Under the pieces are notes generated by a model. The model was not told where the DNA came from. It saw nothing but the letters and a program-made list of their open reading frames with translations, and made no database searches. From contig LSSN01002370.1 of NCBI GenBank assembly GCA_001970855.1, forward strand, positions 1-28,891: 28,891 bases of DNA. The letters run 5' to 3'. The position numbers were made by a program, and so were the translations under genes. Position 1 is the first letter of the stretch. Each line of letters starts with the position of its first letter. Positions 1-10,778 of the stretch are shown here, piece after piece. The DNA comes from Smittium culicis (lineage: Eukaryota; Kickxellomycota; Harpellomycetes; Harpellales; Legeriomycetaceae).

Positions 1-127
1 TTATATTTTTTATATTTTTTATATTTTTTATATTTTTTATATTTTTTATATTTTTTATATTTTTTATATTTTTTATATTTTTTATATTTTTTATATTTTT
101 TATATTTTTTATATTTTTTATATTTTT
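1..127. repeat. 9-bp tandem repeat (ATATTTTTT)n, about 14 copies
   Basis: The unit ATATTTTTT repeats with period 9 from base 3 and stays essentially perfect to about 119. It ends in a partial unit before TCCATAC. The array runs off the left edge, so its true length is unknown. It has no G or C at all. Confidence 0.95.
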
Positions 128-345
128 CCATACTTATGGGAAAAAAAATCTTTTTCAAAAACCTATTTTTTTCTAATGAATTTTTTCTGAAAAAAAATAA
201 ACAGTTAATTAAAACCACGAGTAATATAAAACCACCTGCCTATTATTATACTGGCAGTGCACCATAGCAAATTTTCACAAAGGCTTAAAACTCCTAGAAC
301 TTATTCCCCTATGCCTTCCAAAAAATATCAACCTAGGATTAAATA

Positions 346-564
346 GCTGAGCTTTTTACCCTCCAGTACTCCCTCGCCTATAGAGTCATGATCCGAGAGG
401 GATATAGAACCCCATACAGACCGCATGCAGGGTCTCCCCCCATTTACTTAAATGAGTTACAGACTGCCTTAAACGAAGCGGAGGGATCGCCTATCCAGGT
501 CAGTACTCGGAAAATATCAAAATCCTGCTTATCAATTTATTTCGTTTTTTCAGCCACTTTTTAA
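346..564 (+). pseudogene. Fragment of DIRS-like retrotransposon reverse transcriptase (N-terminal part)
   Basis: A 72-codon stop-free stretch that is visibly richer in G and C than its surroundings. Its translation contains REGYRTPY, then NELQTALNEA, then STRKISKSCLSIYF. This order resembles the segment just before the catalytic core of DIRS-type reverse transcriptases, where a 'xIxxGYxxPF' block is followed by 'EVSxxDxxSCFSIYFVIPKK'. The similarity stops right after SIYF, where the RPVLDLR block should follow and low-complexity AT sequence begins instead. It is therefore a truncated relic. The assignment rests on remembered family patterns and is moderate; an unrelated decayed gene is possible. 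Confidence 0.4.
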
Positions 565-2365
565 AATGAAAAAATATATATTGTAACTCAAACACTGTTT
601 TGTGAGTAGCATATTTATGAAATTTCGTAATTTTGATTTTAAATTTTTAATTCCTTCTTTGTGGGATTAATACCCATTCTCGAAAAATAAAATAGATTCC
701 TAAAGAATTTTTTACACTTTCTTGGTTTTGTGTCAATTTTTACTGATTTTAGAGCAAAATTTAAATCCTGAATGTGAATTTGATTAATTAAGTACGTCGA
801 AAGGTTCATTCTTCTGTTTTCACTAGAACATCTATATCATTTTTATAATATAAGAGACTAATTTAGATTAAAATCGATAAATTAAAGTCTATATTAGCAC
901 TTTTTGAAAATATTTTATGAACTACAAGCGAAAAATTCAGATATTTTGCTCTTCATAGGTTTTTTATAAGTCAAAAATTACAGATTAAATGAATGTTGTG
1001 AGATTTTTATATTAAACCAAAACTCTCTATATAATCATTTAAAAGGGTCGTATCTATAAATGATTTAATTTAATTGACCTTTAATCGATATTTTGCTATG
1101 AAATTGTTAATAAAATTTTAATCCTATGACTCCGGGATCTTTTTAGCGCTCCCCGAGAGAATTTCAGCTTTTCATATATTAACTTCGACAATAAATTTTT
1201 CAGCACAACTATTTATTTTATATATTACCTCTCATTTAGGACATAGATAAAGAGAAGATTGATATAAATTGTTTTTTTTTTCGGCACTAGAGTCGGTTAT
1301 AAACAAAATTACAACTATAACACTATTTTTTAATATATTTTGACCATGTAATAAAAGCATAAATTTATGGAATCTATTTTAGATGATACGATAAATTTTG
1401 TTGCTGTAATATATTGACTTTGTATTTGTTTTGCCTTCGCCTTGGATACAATCTTTAGTTCATCTTATATTTCAGAGAGTTAGATAAAATATACATTATA
1501 TGATTATGTGTAATTTTTGGCACATTCTGAAAAAATCAATCTAAAAAAATTCAAGTAGGTTTTTATACTGAGTTTTGCTTTAAATGATTTTTATTCGATT
1601 GGGAAAGATATTTACTCTATAAACACATTAAAACATATTAAAACTATTAATCTGATATTTAAGGGTCATTAGAATTATTATTGATCTTCAATTTAGCCGC
1701 TCTGAAATTTTATAAGGGGGTTAAGAACTAATTTTGTGATTTATCAAAAAAAATTTAATGAATTGAGTATCAAGGTGGATATTTTCAGGAAGATTTATTT
1801 GATATAAAAATAAGTTTACTATGAACAAGTTACTTGGAATAATTAAACTTGTAGAAAATCATAACCTTCATATGAAGGATTATGATGCCAATAAATAGCA
1901 GACGGAAAGGCTGTGACAATGAGATGAGTAAGATTAAGATGATTACCATTAGCTATACATTTGCTTTCCGATTGTTTAATTACAAATTGATTAAAATATT
2001 AATATTTAGATTTATTTTATTTTATTGTTTTAATTAGGCCCCCATAATTAGTCAAAAATTGGATCAAAGAATTTTATCCAAAATAATATTCTCTACAACA
2101 AAAATATTTTTGGTATACTCGATTCAGATTAATCACATATTTTTGTTGTTATAAATTGGCGTGGAGTCATATATAATGTTATCATCTTTATTGGATAACA
2201 AAACCGGAATTGAGAATCAGTTAAATAAAAAAAATTTTTTTTTATGGTCTATACGAAAGTACTTCAAAGAATTTTACGTATAATCTTTTCTTTTGCAAAG
2301 GTAAACAACAGCATAACATTTAAGGTTTTCAAAATTATTTATTAAGAATTAAAAGTTTATTTAAA
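565..2365. other. AT-rich intergenic stretch, no gene seen
   Basis: All six frames are broken by frequent stops and no family motif was recognised. There are many A and T homopolymer runs. A short GC-richer patch at about 1127-1170 contains a small inverted match (CTCCGGG / CTCCCCGAGAG) of unclear meaning. The 5' end of the DIRS-like element that follows may lie in the last part of this stretch but could not be located. Confidence 0.6.
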
Positions 2366-3390
2366 GTGTATGAGCAAGCTATATCATTCCTTGTCGAAAT
2401 CAATGATAAGGTCAACAGACTTCTAAAATTTAACATCGAATCAACTCATTCAAGTCTGGCTATCGAAGAGCATGTCAGTAAAAGAGTTCCAATTTGCAAA
2501 ATAACTGATTATCAATGCCTAGCTGAAACTCCACCACCTCTTTATTAAAACTTTTTAAGAACTACTCTTTCAAATAAAATTAAGTGCAGAGTATTTTATA
2601 AATTTATGCATTTTAAATGCATGAAATACAGTCTACTAGCTCTTACTACGGAGCTCCAAACTTCTTCAAAGAAGATAGACACAATATTAAGCAACATCCA
2701 GTAAATATTAGTACGAGGAGCCCGTCCTATAGGCTACTTCGTGCATTAAAGATTACAGAGAAATCCTGATTTACCATTATTTGATGAATTAATATCATTT
2801 TCAAGCAATATGTAGGATTTAATCTTTTAAATAGCCACAAAAGTGACACAAGATAGAATTTGCGGCTATACTCAAATCATTAAACTAAATATAAACGCTT
2901 ATCAGTTATTTCAAAATAAATTAATACCATTGATTGACCCAAGCTTTTATATGAAGGTTTTATATCAAAGAAAGCTATTAACTCAATTAGTAAAATAAAT
3001 ACTTTTCGTTAGCGCAGCAAGTATGCAAAAAATCTGTCAGTACTAATCTCAAATAATTAAACAATGTAAACTACTATTTATACAGCACAATAGGAAACAA
3101 ACCGCACGTATAGAACATCGCTATCCCAAGCGTATTTTTGGAGCTGCAGCAGAGATCGCGTAAAGGAGCCTCAGTATGGGTCTTCCTACAACTTTTTCGT
3201 AAATTTTGAGGACTATTGATGGAAAAAGAGAATTTATAAATGCCACAAAAAAAATTTTCAAACTAACTTATAAATCCCACCTCCCTTGAATTCACAACTG
3301 TACAAAAGAAAGATAATGACGCCATTAGCTTTAAACATAATTTCAGACGAAGTATAAACACTACTGCGAAGAAGGCCGTATCGATGGTAC
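2366..3390 (+). pseudogene. Possible gag-like region of the DIRS-like element
   Basis: This sits upstream of the reverse transcriptase. One short open stretch (2366-2548) encodes about 60 residues rich in polar and hydrophobic helix-like sequence (SFLVEINDKVNRLL) that ends in a PPPLY tail. Further on, at about 3138-3176, the translation reads RSRKGAS, similar to the Gly/Arg-rich tail found before the polymerase in such elements. None of this is diagnostic. The call rests mainly on position, and the region could equally be unrelated degenerate sequence. Confidence 0.3.
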
Positions 3391-3398
3391 ACTGGAAC

Positions 3399-3745
3399 AC
3401 ACAAGGCTTTTATCTGAATTTTTTTCTATTCCTAAGAAAATAATAGTCTTCCGACCTGTACTGGATTTACGGAGGTTGAGCACAAACCTAGTTCAAAAAA
3501 TCTTCATAGTGATGACATTATTATCAACACGCAATATCATTCGCGGAATATATTGGATGGTATTTGAAGATTTAGATGTATTTCTGCATATTCTAATCAA
3601 CAATAATTTCAAGAATTATCCGATATTTCTATATAATGGAATGAGTTACCAGCTCAGAGCTCTTCCGATCGGTCTTGCACTCAGTTAATTTGTCTTTATA
3701 AAGGTTTTCAGAACGTTATTCAATGGAGTCTTTAACTAGTATTAC
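3399..3745 (+). pseudogene. Reverse transcriptase remnant of DIRS-like element
   Basis: The translation gives GFYLNFF, then FSIPKK, FRPVLDLRRLSTNL and later YQLRALPIGLALS. These correspond to the conserved early reverse transcriptase blocks (IPKKxGGxRPVLDLRxLN, DLxDAFLHIPI, YQFRALPFGLALSP). The catalytic aspartate block is recognisable as FEDLDVFLHI. A one-base shift lies in the T run near 3418-3425. A stop at 3686-3688 replaces the codon expected to encode the P of LALSP, and the frame then continues as FVFIKVFRTLFNG to a further stop. The second catalytic motif (YLDD or similar) was not found downstream, so the polymerase is inactive. Confidence 0.7.
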
Positions 3746-4057
3746 GAATCGCTACGTATCTACACAATATACAGGTGTTAATCAAGACGAAAGAAATGCA
3801 TCTTTACAAAACATGATTAATACTGCAGAAAATAAATCTATTGGTCAGCAAAAAAAAAAGTATAAAAAGTCATATCTATCGCCGAAACAGATAATACTTC
3901 ACCTGATATGCACATAAAACCTTGATAAATGACTCTCAAGGTAGTATTTAACAATATCAGGGATCTTCGCAGAGTAGCTATGAAATTAATCAAGGTAGTT
4001 TCAGTATCGATAAGAAATCAAGCTTCTTTTATAGGATAATTTCAAGTCATATAAATA

Positions 4058-4830
4058 ACGTTATTACCTGGAAGACTGATGCTACAAAGTTGTATGGAGC
4101 TAAAGAATCGAAGTATATCAACTAGAAAAAAATAAATTTTGATATTCAAACTTACACAAACTGCCTTCTAGAATCTGGAATGCTGGTGAGATCAATATAT
4201 AAGTTGTAAAAGATCCAGTTGCTACCAGAAGCTTCATAGATACGGTATAGGTGACCTTTGTTGGATCCAAATTTTACTCAATTACCTGGAAAAAAATTGA
4301 ATAATCATAACACATCAACAGAAAAGAATTAATGGTGAATATAATGCATTCAGCCTCCAGAAATTTAATATAAAGTCTTTATATATATTCCGAAAATAAC
4401 ACATCTTTTTCATACATTAAGAATTTTGGCGTACTATTTAGATCAATTTTTTAGAGATTTAAGAGAAGATATGTTGTAATTTCCTGGAAACCAATACCCC
4501 CCCCCCCCACAAGGTGTATATTTCTCTAAATGTCTGAACACTGAGCATGATCTATCTTGATTAACCGTTCAGATAGAGTGGTAGATATCCAAGAAGGTAT
4601 TTTCAATACTAGATAATATATTAGATCCTCAAAAAATAGAAATATTTGCTTCTCGTAGCAACAAACACCTCTCATCGTACTTTTGCTAGTACGAAGACAA
4701 AAATTGTGCTGGAAAAGACGCAGTATTGCACTCATGGAGAGGGCGAACCTCAAAATACTGTTTTACACCCTTTAACCCTATACCAAATGTAATACAGAAG
4801 ATTCGGAGAGAAAAACTAACATTTAATCTA
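4058..4830 (+). pseudogene. RNase H-like region of DIRS-like element
   Basis: Pieces in order are VITWKTDATKLYGA (about 4058; compare TDASxxGWGA), HINRKELM (about 4312; compare HINxKEL), then LDNILDPQKIEIFASRSNKH (about 4600) and HSWRGRTSKYCFTPFNPIPN (about 4733). The last two match the characteristic 'PxIDLFASRxNxQLxxY' and 'W......FPPFxLIxxVLxKI' blocks that follow the RNase H domain in DIRS-type polyproteins. Frames change between the pieces and stops are frequent. The two minus-strand open frames across this area are antisense shadows. Confidence 0.65.
4497..4508. repeat. Homopolymer run of 12 C inside the decayed element
   Basis: An uninterrupted C12 run in a sequence that is otherwise very AT-rich. 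It lies between two recognisable RNase H-like blocks and is a likely site of indels or sequencing length error. Confidence 0.9.
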
Positions 4831-5059
4831 ATAACGCCTCGTTAATAGGCTAAAACATAGTAATCAGACTTATTATCGCCGGCAGTTTCACAAAAAGCAA
4901 TTTTACAGGTAACTTCGATAGCACCAGAACAAAAAAGCGGAAAATATCCGCTATTAGGGAACAAGAACTGGTGACTGAGAGAATGGTTCGTCAGCTGAGA
5001 TATCCTCAAAGCCCAATCACTGGCCAATATGGCTGTTAAAATTATCATTTAAAATTAGC

Positions 5060-5943
5060 GATCAGTAAGATGCTGTTCAAGATATTTCACTGAACAAAAT
5101 AATTTTTCTGAATTTGCGTAATTCATTCAACCCTCATAACCCAATGAAAGCATACCAGATTATAAACTATTTAGAGACCTTTTACTCAGACAGTTAATTA
5201 AATGTAAGTTCACTTATTTCATATAAATATGCGATAATGCAGCTAGTTCCTAATTCCGGCCACATTTCCTGCCAACTGTGTTATATATAGCCACTAAGAG
5301 CAATAAAAGAATGTTCAGTATATTCCTTCCTTCTCCTAATAGTAGATATTTATCACATAAAAAAAAGAATTAGAGAATGTGGGACAGCGTATGAGCTCTA
5401 TATAATCACTCTAACATCAAAATATTTTTGGTTTCTTTGAGCTAGTTGATTCAATAGAGCGAGTGATATAATAAAATAGACGGGCCTAGAAGCTTTATAA
5501 CGGAAGACACTTTGGTAATAGTAATTTTATGAATAAAATAAAAGAGAAAGCGAAGCCCTAAAGAATGGCAATATGAAGTAGGTGTCATTCTGACCCATGA
5601 TTATTTCTGGTAGAAATATATAAAATATAGAAGGCTAAATTGGCTAGTATAGATATTATGACGCCACATGTAACATAGGTCGCTAGTTACAAGCTGATTC
5701 ATGCGACAAATTCGCATAAAAAATGTAAATTTTTTGGTCGACAGCATTACTAGACATATCCATAACCTAGAACGTTTAGTATACTACCCACCAAATACTC
5801 CGATAACAAAATTCAGAGCTATCGGAGCAAATATAGCATCAAAAGTAGGAAAATCTTCAGATGATATTGTGTCACACGGTTTATGGTCTAATCATTGTAT
5901 TTACGATACCTATTATTATGTTTTCCCGTATCTGACAGTCTAA
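5060..5943 (+). pseudogene. Tyrosine recombinase remnant of DIRS-like element
   Basis: The N-terminal helical part is visible as NPHNPMKAYQIINYLETFYS near 5140 and LISYKYAIMQLVPNSGHIS near 5215. The block FNRASDI at about 5450-5470 corresponds to the conserved GFLRASDI segment of this recombinase group. The last part, 5701-5943, is open for 80 codons and carries PITKFRAIGANIASKVG, DDIVSHGLWSN and IYDTYYYVF. These are the C-terminal H/W block and the tyrosine-bearing end of the family. Earlier portions contain stops. The function, strand exchange during element insertion, is lost in this copy. Confidence 0.65.
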
Positions 5944-5945
5944 AA

Positions 5946-8667
5946 TTAGTGATACACACTATATCCGAATCAAATTGGTATGAATCGACTACGATTTAAA
6001 ATATTGGTCAATATTCGCTTAATAGGATCAAATAATCAATAAAATATGAGAAGGGTAGTCATATCAAGTCCCAACCTTCAAAACCCCAATTTACCTTAGA
6101 TAAAGAATATACTGAAACAAAATGAAAGTACTTTCAGATTGACCCTAAGAAAAATTTTTTTTTGCTAATTATTTATTTACCTGGTTTGAAATGTCGGTTT
6201 ATTATCCAATAAATATATCAACACTTCATATGATTACTCTCTTCATATAATATTGATTAATCTTCACACTAAAGGGCTCTATTTTTCATAAATTTATATG
6301 AAAAAAATTTAAAATAGCTAAAATTAAGAATAAAAGATAATTCAAGTATTTTTAAACTTATCCAATTTTAATAAAATAGCTGCATGAAATAGAAGCTATT
6401 TTTAATGAATTTCAGTATTTATAGGGCTGATTTTTGTACATTTTTATATTTCTATATTATATACAGCTTATTTTCTTGATTTTTCCCGATTTTGTATGTA
6501 GTTATACTCAATTAAATTCAAATATAGATATAGAGCCGATTAATAAAATAATTCTAATCTCAAACTTCTTTTAAGATTCAAAATCGCTTATTTTAAGCAA
6601 AGATCGTAGATTTTTTTCTGAAATAATGAAGTTTAATATATATATTTTTGAATACAACTGACCTATGTTGAGGATTTTTTTAGTTATTTTATTTTAAATC
6701 GGCCTTCTTGCTGTAAAATATTTTCTCCTTTGATTTTAATGATTATTTGAGACTCATTAAATATTATAAAACAATATTTTTATATAAATTTGGGGTTTTA
6801 TTTGTCATATCCAATGCCTAATTATTATTTAAATATATCACACCCATAAATCAAAATTTTTTAGTATTTTTGTTTTTGAAAGTAAGGTTTATAGGTGATT
6901 TTCCTAATTCAAGCTCTTCATTTATCATATGAACTTGAATTCGAAGGTATTAAATGTCTCTGTTGTTTTTTTGGGTATATTTTCGTTGAAATTATAAATC
7001 ATTTCTATCTTAGTTTTTTCTTTTAAAGTTCTTGATTTAATAACAAATACTATTTAAATCAAAAAATTCTTTTTTAAAAATTAGATATTAGGGGAGCTTT
7101 TCTAAATAAAGGAAATAATTTATATTCTATCAAGTAGCGACCATAAAATTGTATAAATTGTAACAATAATATCAAATTGCTTCAATTATTCAGAAAATGA
7201 CTTTATGAAAACTAGATTTAAAAAGAAAAGCAAGAGCTAAAGATTTAATATATTTATTTGGCTTTTAATAGTGAGGAGCTGATGGATAAGGAAATAAGAA
7301 ACTAATGAAAATTATAACAGTTTAAACGAATTTCTTCCTTCTGGGATGGGGAACCTGTCGTTTAGGTATTTTTAAGGAAAATTAAAGTTATTTTTAAACT
7401 AATTTTAAAACATTGGAGCTTATGGATTAGGATTTGCATTGTTCATTTTTGGGTACAATAGTCACTGTAAAGCCTATTATTGTTGTAAGTAATCAGGTTG
7501 TATCAATTTATTCTTACATTATAAATGCTTTTTTGAACCAAGAAATACTATCGAATATGATTAAATTATTTTTTCAGCTTGATTAATGTGGATCAGAGCT
7601 ATCATAGGTCAGAATACCCCGTATTTTAAATTATTTTTTTTGTTTTTTATAAGTAAAACCAACATTTAGTTTATATTCGATGATATTTTTCGATTTTATT
7701 TATTTTTAAATCTAATTAAATATACACTAATTAGTAAAAAATCTAAAGATATATCTTATTTTTATATTCTGAGTATTGCTAAAATTTGCTTATTTAATTT
7801 TACTCGAGAATAATAATTTATGGTATATAAAGCGATAGAAACATCATTAAACATTTTATTATAATTTTAGAGCAATTTTAATCCTTATTTAATGATTTTA
7901 GATCAAATAAATTTTTTATAATATTTTTATATCACATTTAAAAACATAAAAAAAGCTTACTGAAAATATAACCTTTTTTTGATAATTTTACCTGTAGTTA
8001 TAATTATAACTATAATTAATATATACTATATCTATATTTTTAAAGTAATTTAAATAAGCTAAACTGAGATTTGAATTAAAATATCCGAGGATATATTGAT
8101 TTATATTATGCTTTACGATTATTTTTTTATATTAAAGATCCTAAAAAAAGAAAAGATTTTTTTTATTATACTTTTATTGGTCAAGATATTTTAACACTTT
8201 TAATATCAATGGATTGTCTGAAAATTTATTGCATATTTTTTTAATTTTTACTCGATAAAATTTTAATGCTAAAAAAAGCACTGATTTTATTTTTGATTAT
8301 TTGTTTTATAAAGTATTTTATACATTCTAGTGCTATAAAATACCAAAAATTTCTTTCTTAAGGAATTTCACAGATCATTTCCCTACATGATCCGGATATT
8401 AATTGCGAAATAACAATTATGAATAAACAGGAAAATAAAATTAGCCTAAATATAAATGTATAATACAGGATGCTCAGAAATCTAATCTGCATATCAAAAA
8501 ATTAAAAATTAAAATGAGCGCTGCTCGTGAAAGGGCTATTAGTTTTATAGGTTCTAGGAAGTAGCTTACATATAATCGTCCAAAAATTCAAAACCCAATT
8601 TGAAAATTTGTTTATAAACCAAAGATATATAATGACATTAAAATTAGACTTTTATGAGTTTAATTAA
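5946..8667. other. Long AT-rich stretch without recognisable genes
   Basis: About 2.7 kb with no open frame of useful length and no recognised motif. It consists mostly of T- and A-rich runs. Near 8522-8545 the text GCTGCTCGTGAAAGGGCTA resembles the right end of a reverse-oriented family B element (compare ACCGCCCGTGAAAGGGTTAA), but no matching partner end was found. Confidence 0.6.
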
Positions 8668-8842
8668 GCCTTTAAATCTCCCACGGGTGGCAGACTGTTT
8701 TTATTCTACCTAATAAAATCAAATTCGACCAATAAAATAATATAGCTACGAGGCTATATTAAACATTTGTTATTATTAAAGTATCACCAAACAACAAAAT
8801 TAATTTAAAAGTCATAAAAAATCAATAACATCATTTTTTTAG
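8668..8842 (+). mobile_element. Family B short element, decayed, interrupted at its internal TTAA
   Basis: The left end is degenerate: TTAA at 8664-8667, then a sequence containing CACGGGTGGCAGACTGTTTTT, compare GGGCGGTAGACTATTTTT. The right part, ATCAATAACATCATTTTTTT, matches the family's AATCATAAATTTGATTTTTTT. The copy stops exactly where the family carries an internal TTTAAA, and there a family A copy begins. The 175 bp up to that point compare with 168 bp in the best-resolved copy. The last ~21 bp of the element were not found on the far side. Confidence 0.4.
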
Positions 8843-9032
8843 CTCTTTTAGAGGCAGTTGGCTTTATTTATAGCATCTAAAACGTCCAGCCTAGTGACAA
8901 ATCGATAAACCAATTTAATGTGCTAATGGTTTATTGGCTATATATACCAATACATCCAAAATTCAAAATTTATTAATGACTTGTATAACTATGGCTTTTA
9001 AAAAAATTAAGAGTATTGGCCTCTTTGAAAGG
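8843..9032 (+). mobile_element. Family A short element (degenerate copy)
   Basis: The left end reads CTCTTTTAGAGGCAGTTGGC, compare CCCTTTCAGGGGCGGTTGGC. The right end reads AAGAGTATTGGCCTCTTTG followed by AAAGG. At 190 bp it fits the family size. It abuts the next element through a single TTAT (mutated TTAA) at 9033-9036. Confidence 0.5.
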
Positions 9033-9036
9033 TTAT

Positions 9037-9223
9037 CCCTTTTATGAGCGGAAGACTATTTTTCATTTACAAAACATATCCAACTGATTTAGATAAAAAT
9101 AATTTAATTCTGAGGTAATATAACTACTCGTTTGCTGAGGGAAGCAGCAAATAATAAATTTAATATAAATTACTATCGAATCAATAAACCTGTTTTTACA
9201 AAGACTCCTGGAAAGTAAAGTGG
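9037..9223 (+). mobile_element. Family B short element (degenerate copy)
   Basis: The left end is CCCTTTTATGAGCGGAAGAC followed by TATTTTT. The interior keeps AATTCTGAGG and CAGCAAATAATAAATTT, and the tail reads AAAGACTCCTGGAAAGTAAAG. The length of 187 bp equals that of better-kept copies. Confidence 0.5.
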
Positions 9224-9366
9224 TAAGCATAAATTCACTAGTTTCGAAAATTAATTTAAATCTAACCCATTCCTAAGACGATGCTATTAACCATTTCTTG
9301 CTTATTTTGTTTATTTCTCAGTGAGCTTATGAATAATAATTTAAAATTATACAATCTAATAATAAT

Positions 9367-9467
9367 AAATATTTAGAAAGTAAAAAAAAAAAATTTTAAA
9401 AAATTTTTTCAAACTGAACCCATTCCACCGCTCTTGTAGATCCGCGCTCACTGGAAATACATTCAAC
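9367..9467 (+). repeat. Dispersed repeat E, copy 1
   Basis: AATATTTAGAAAGT, an A/T stretch, TTTTTCAAAC and a GC-richer core CCGCTCTTGTAG...CACTGG...TCAA match 17811-17912 in order and spacing. No ends or inverted termini were identified and the nature of the repeat is unknown. Confidence 0.35.
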
Positions 9468-9581
9468 GAATCATTTCCCGTTTAAAACTATTTAATAATA
9501 ATTTTGTTATTGAGTTACTAGCGATTTACAATTTGATTTATTATCTACTGATATTATAAATTAAATCAATAGTTGTATTAA

Positions 9582-9684
9582 CCCTTTCGCGGGCGGTAGA
9601 CTATTTTTTACCTACAAAATATAATCAGTTATGCTCAGTTAAAACTCTTTAATATTGTGATTTTAAGAATATTGATTTGTTGTA
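9582..9684 (+). mobile_element. Left half of a family B element
   Basis: TTAA at 9578-9581 is followed by CCCTTTCGCGGGCGGTAGAC and 103 bp of family B interior. It is cut at TTAA 9685-9688 by the next B copy. Its missing right half would be expected after 10803, where the sequence is too diverged to recognise. Confidence 0.7.
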
Positions 9685-9772
9685 TTAACCCTTTCCCGGG
9701 CGGTAAACCATTTTTGACCCACCAGATATAGCCAACAGCTTTCAATTATAATACTTTATTTCTGAGGCTTAA

Positions 9773-9959
9773 CACTTTCCTGTGGGGTAGACTATTTTTG
9801 AACACAAGATATAGCCAACAGCATTCAATAAAAATATTTAAATTCCGAGACTTTAAGAAGTATTGATATATTTTAAATTGGTTACAAATAATAAAATTGC
9901 TTATAAAATATGAGCAAATCATAAAATTATTTTTTTAAAGTTTGTTGAAAGGGAAAGGG
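9773..9959 (+). mobile_element. Family B element inserted in a B element
   Basis: 187 bp running from CACTTTCCTGTGGGGTAGAC to GTTGAAAGGGAAAGGG. It is flanked by TTAA (9769-9772) and CTAA (9960-9963, one substitution). The flanks join to rebuild the host copy. Confidence 0.8.
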
Positions 9960-9992
9960 CTAAAGAAATATTGTTATATGGGATATTCTTAA

Positions 9993-10084
9993 CCCTCCAA
10001 GTCCTGAATTTTTCAATTTCCAAATGATAAAGTATGCATTTTAATTACCAAATGCATATTTTATGCACTCCAGGACTTGGAGGG
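9993..10084 (+). mobile_element. Family C miniature element, 92 bp, with perfect TTAA duplication
   Basis: The perfect 14-bp terminal inverted repeats are CCCTCCAAGTCCTG and CAGGACTTGGAGGG. TTAA flanks both sides (9989-9992 and 10085-10088). It lies in the TTAA just inside the left end of a family D copy. Confidence 0.9.
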
Positions 10085-10172
10085 TTAATGAATGAACACT
10101 TTGTTGCAGTTTGATGTTATTTGCCTGATTATTTGTTATATGTAGCTATTATTGGCGGAATTGAAAAGGCAA

Positions 10173-10202
10173 TTCAATTTTTCAATTTTCAATTTTCAAT
10201 TT
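10173..10202. repeat. Short tandem repeat, TTTTCAA-like heptamer, about 4 copies
   Basis: TTCAATTTTTCAATTTTC and its continuation repeat with period about 7 inside a family D copy. It is absent from the other D copies. Confidence 0.8.
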
Positions 10203-10404
10203 ATTCATTTTATTTTGAAATTTTTATTTGTAAAAAAAAAAAAAGAATTATTTAACTCATTGACTATAATTATTTTTCCGAATTTATGCACTGAAACACT
10301 TGTCTATAAAAAGACTTCATAAAGAATCACCCATATTGTAAATTAAAATAAAATAATAAATATGCACATCTAAAATAAACGAATCATAAAATTCATTTTT
10401 TTAA

Positions 10405-10585
10405 CCCTTTCCGGAGCGAGCACTCTTAAAAGATCATAATTGGATATGTCATATTATATTTATTTTTTATTGGATGTTTATATTTACCATCCAATAATTT
10501 ATTATTATCTTTTATTGATTTATATTTTAGCCGTTTGGTTGGATAATTTTGGTAGTTCAAAAAAGGCCAACCGCCCCTGAAAGGG
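10405..10585 (-). mobile_element. Family A element, 181 bp
   Basis: TTAA at 10401-10404 and 10586-10589. The + strand reads CCCTTTCCGGAGCGAGCACT at one end and GGCCAACCGCCCCTGAAAGG plus G at the other. The second TTAA is shared with the adjoining B element. Confidence 0.85.
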
Positions 10586-10589
10586 TTAA

Positions 10590-10778
10590 CCCTTTCCCGT
10601 CCAACACTCTTTAAAAAAATTAATTTATTGATTCGCTTATGATTTAAAAGTAAATGTATTATTTGATGTTTTTGATTGATAAACCAAAATTTCTTATGGC
10701 CTCGGAAATAAAGTGTAACAATTGAATATAGTTGGCTATATTAGGTAGATCAAAAATAGTCTACCGCCCATGAAAGGG
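10590..10778 (-). mobile_element. Family B element, 189 bp, well preserved
   Basis: TTAA on both sides (10586-10589 and 10779-10782). The ends are CCCTTTCCCGTCCAACACTC and GTCTACCGCCCATGAAAGGG. It serves as a reference copy for the family. Confidence 0.9.

Larger units (their letters stand above)
2366..5945 (+). mobile_element. Decayed DIRS-like (tyrosine recombinase) retrotransposon
   Basis: Fragments of one element appear in the expected order on the + strand: a possible gag-like part, reverse transcriptase (about 3399-3745), an RNase H-like region (about 4058-4830) and a tyrosine recombinase (about 5060-5943). No single frame stays open; stops and small indels occur throughout, so the copy is dead. 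A tyrosine recombinase in place of a DDE integrase separates DIRS elements from Ty3 and Ty1 elements. The terminal repeats were not found, so the outer limits are only those of recognisable coding sequence. Confidence 0.7.
9979..10333 (+). mobile_element. Family D element with a family C element inside
   Basis: Flanked by TA at 9977-9978 and 10334-10335. The ends are inverted: TGGGATATTCTT and AAAGAATCACCCA. The interior CACTTTGTTGCAGTTTGATG and ATTATTGGCGGAATTGAAAA matches the copy at 20473-20712. Without the 96 bp of C element plus duplicated TTAA it is 259 bp long. Confidence 0.7.

Noticed and set aside
1..127. Telomere
   Set aside because: The unit contains only A and T. Known telomere repeats carry G runs on one strand, and nothing else subtelomeric is visible.
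4526..5048. Two minus-strand ORFs of 75 and 68 codons
   Set aside because: They lie antisense to recognisable RNase H-like and recombinase blocks of the DIRS-like element and show no family feature.
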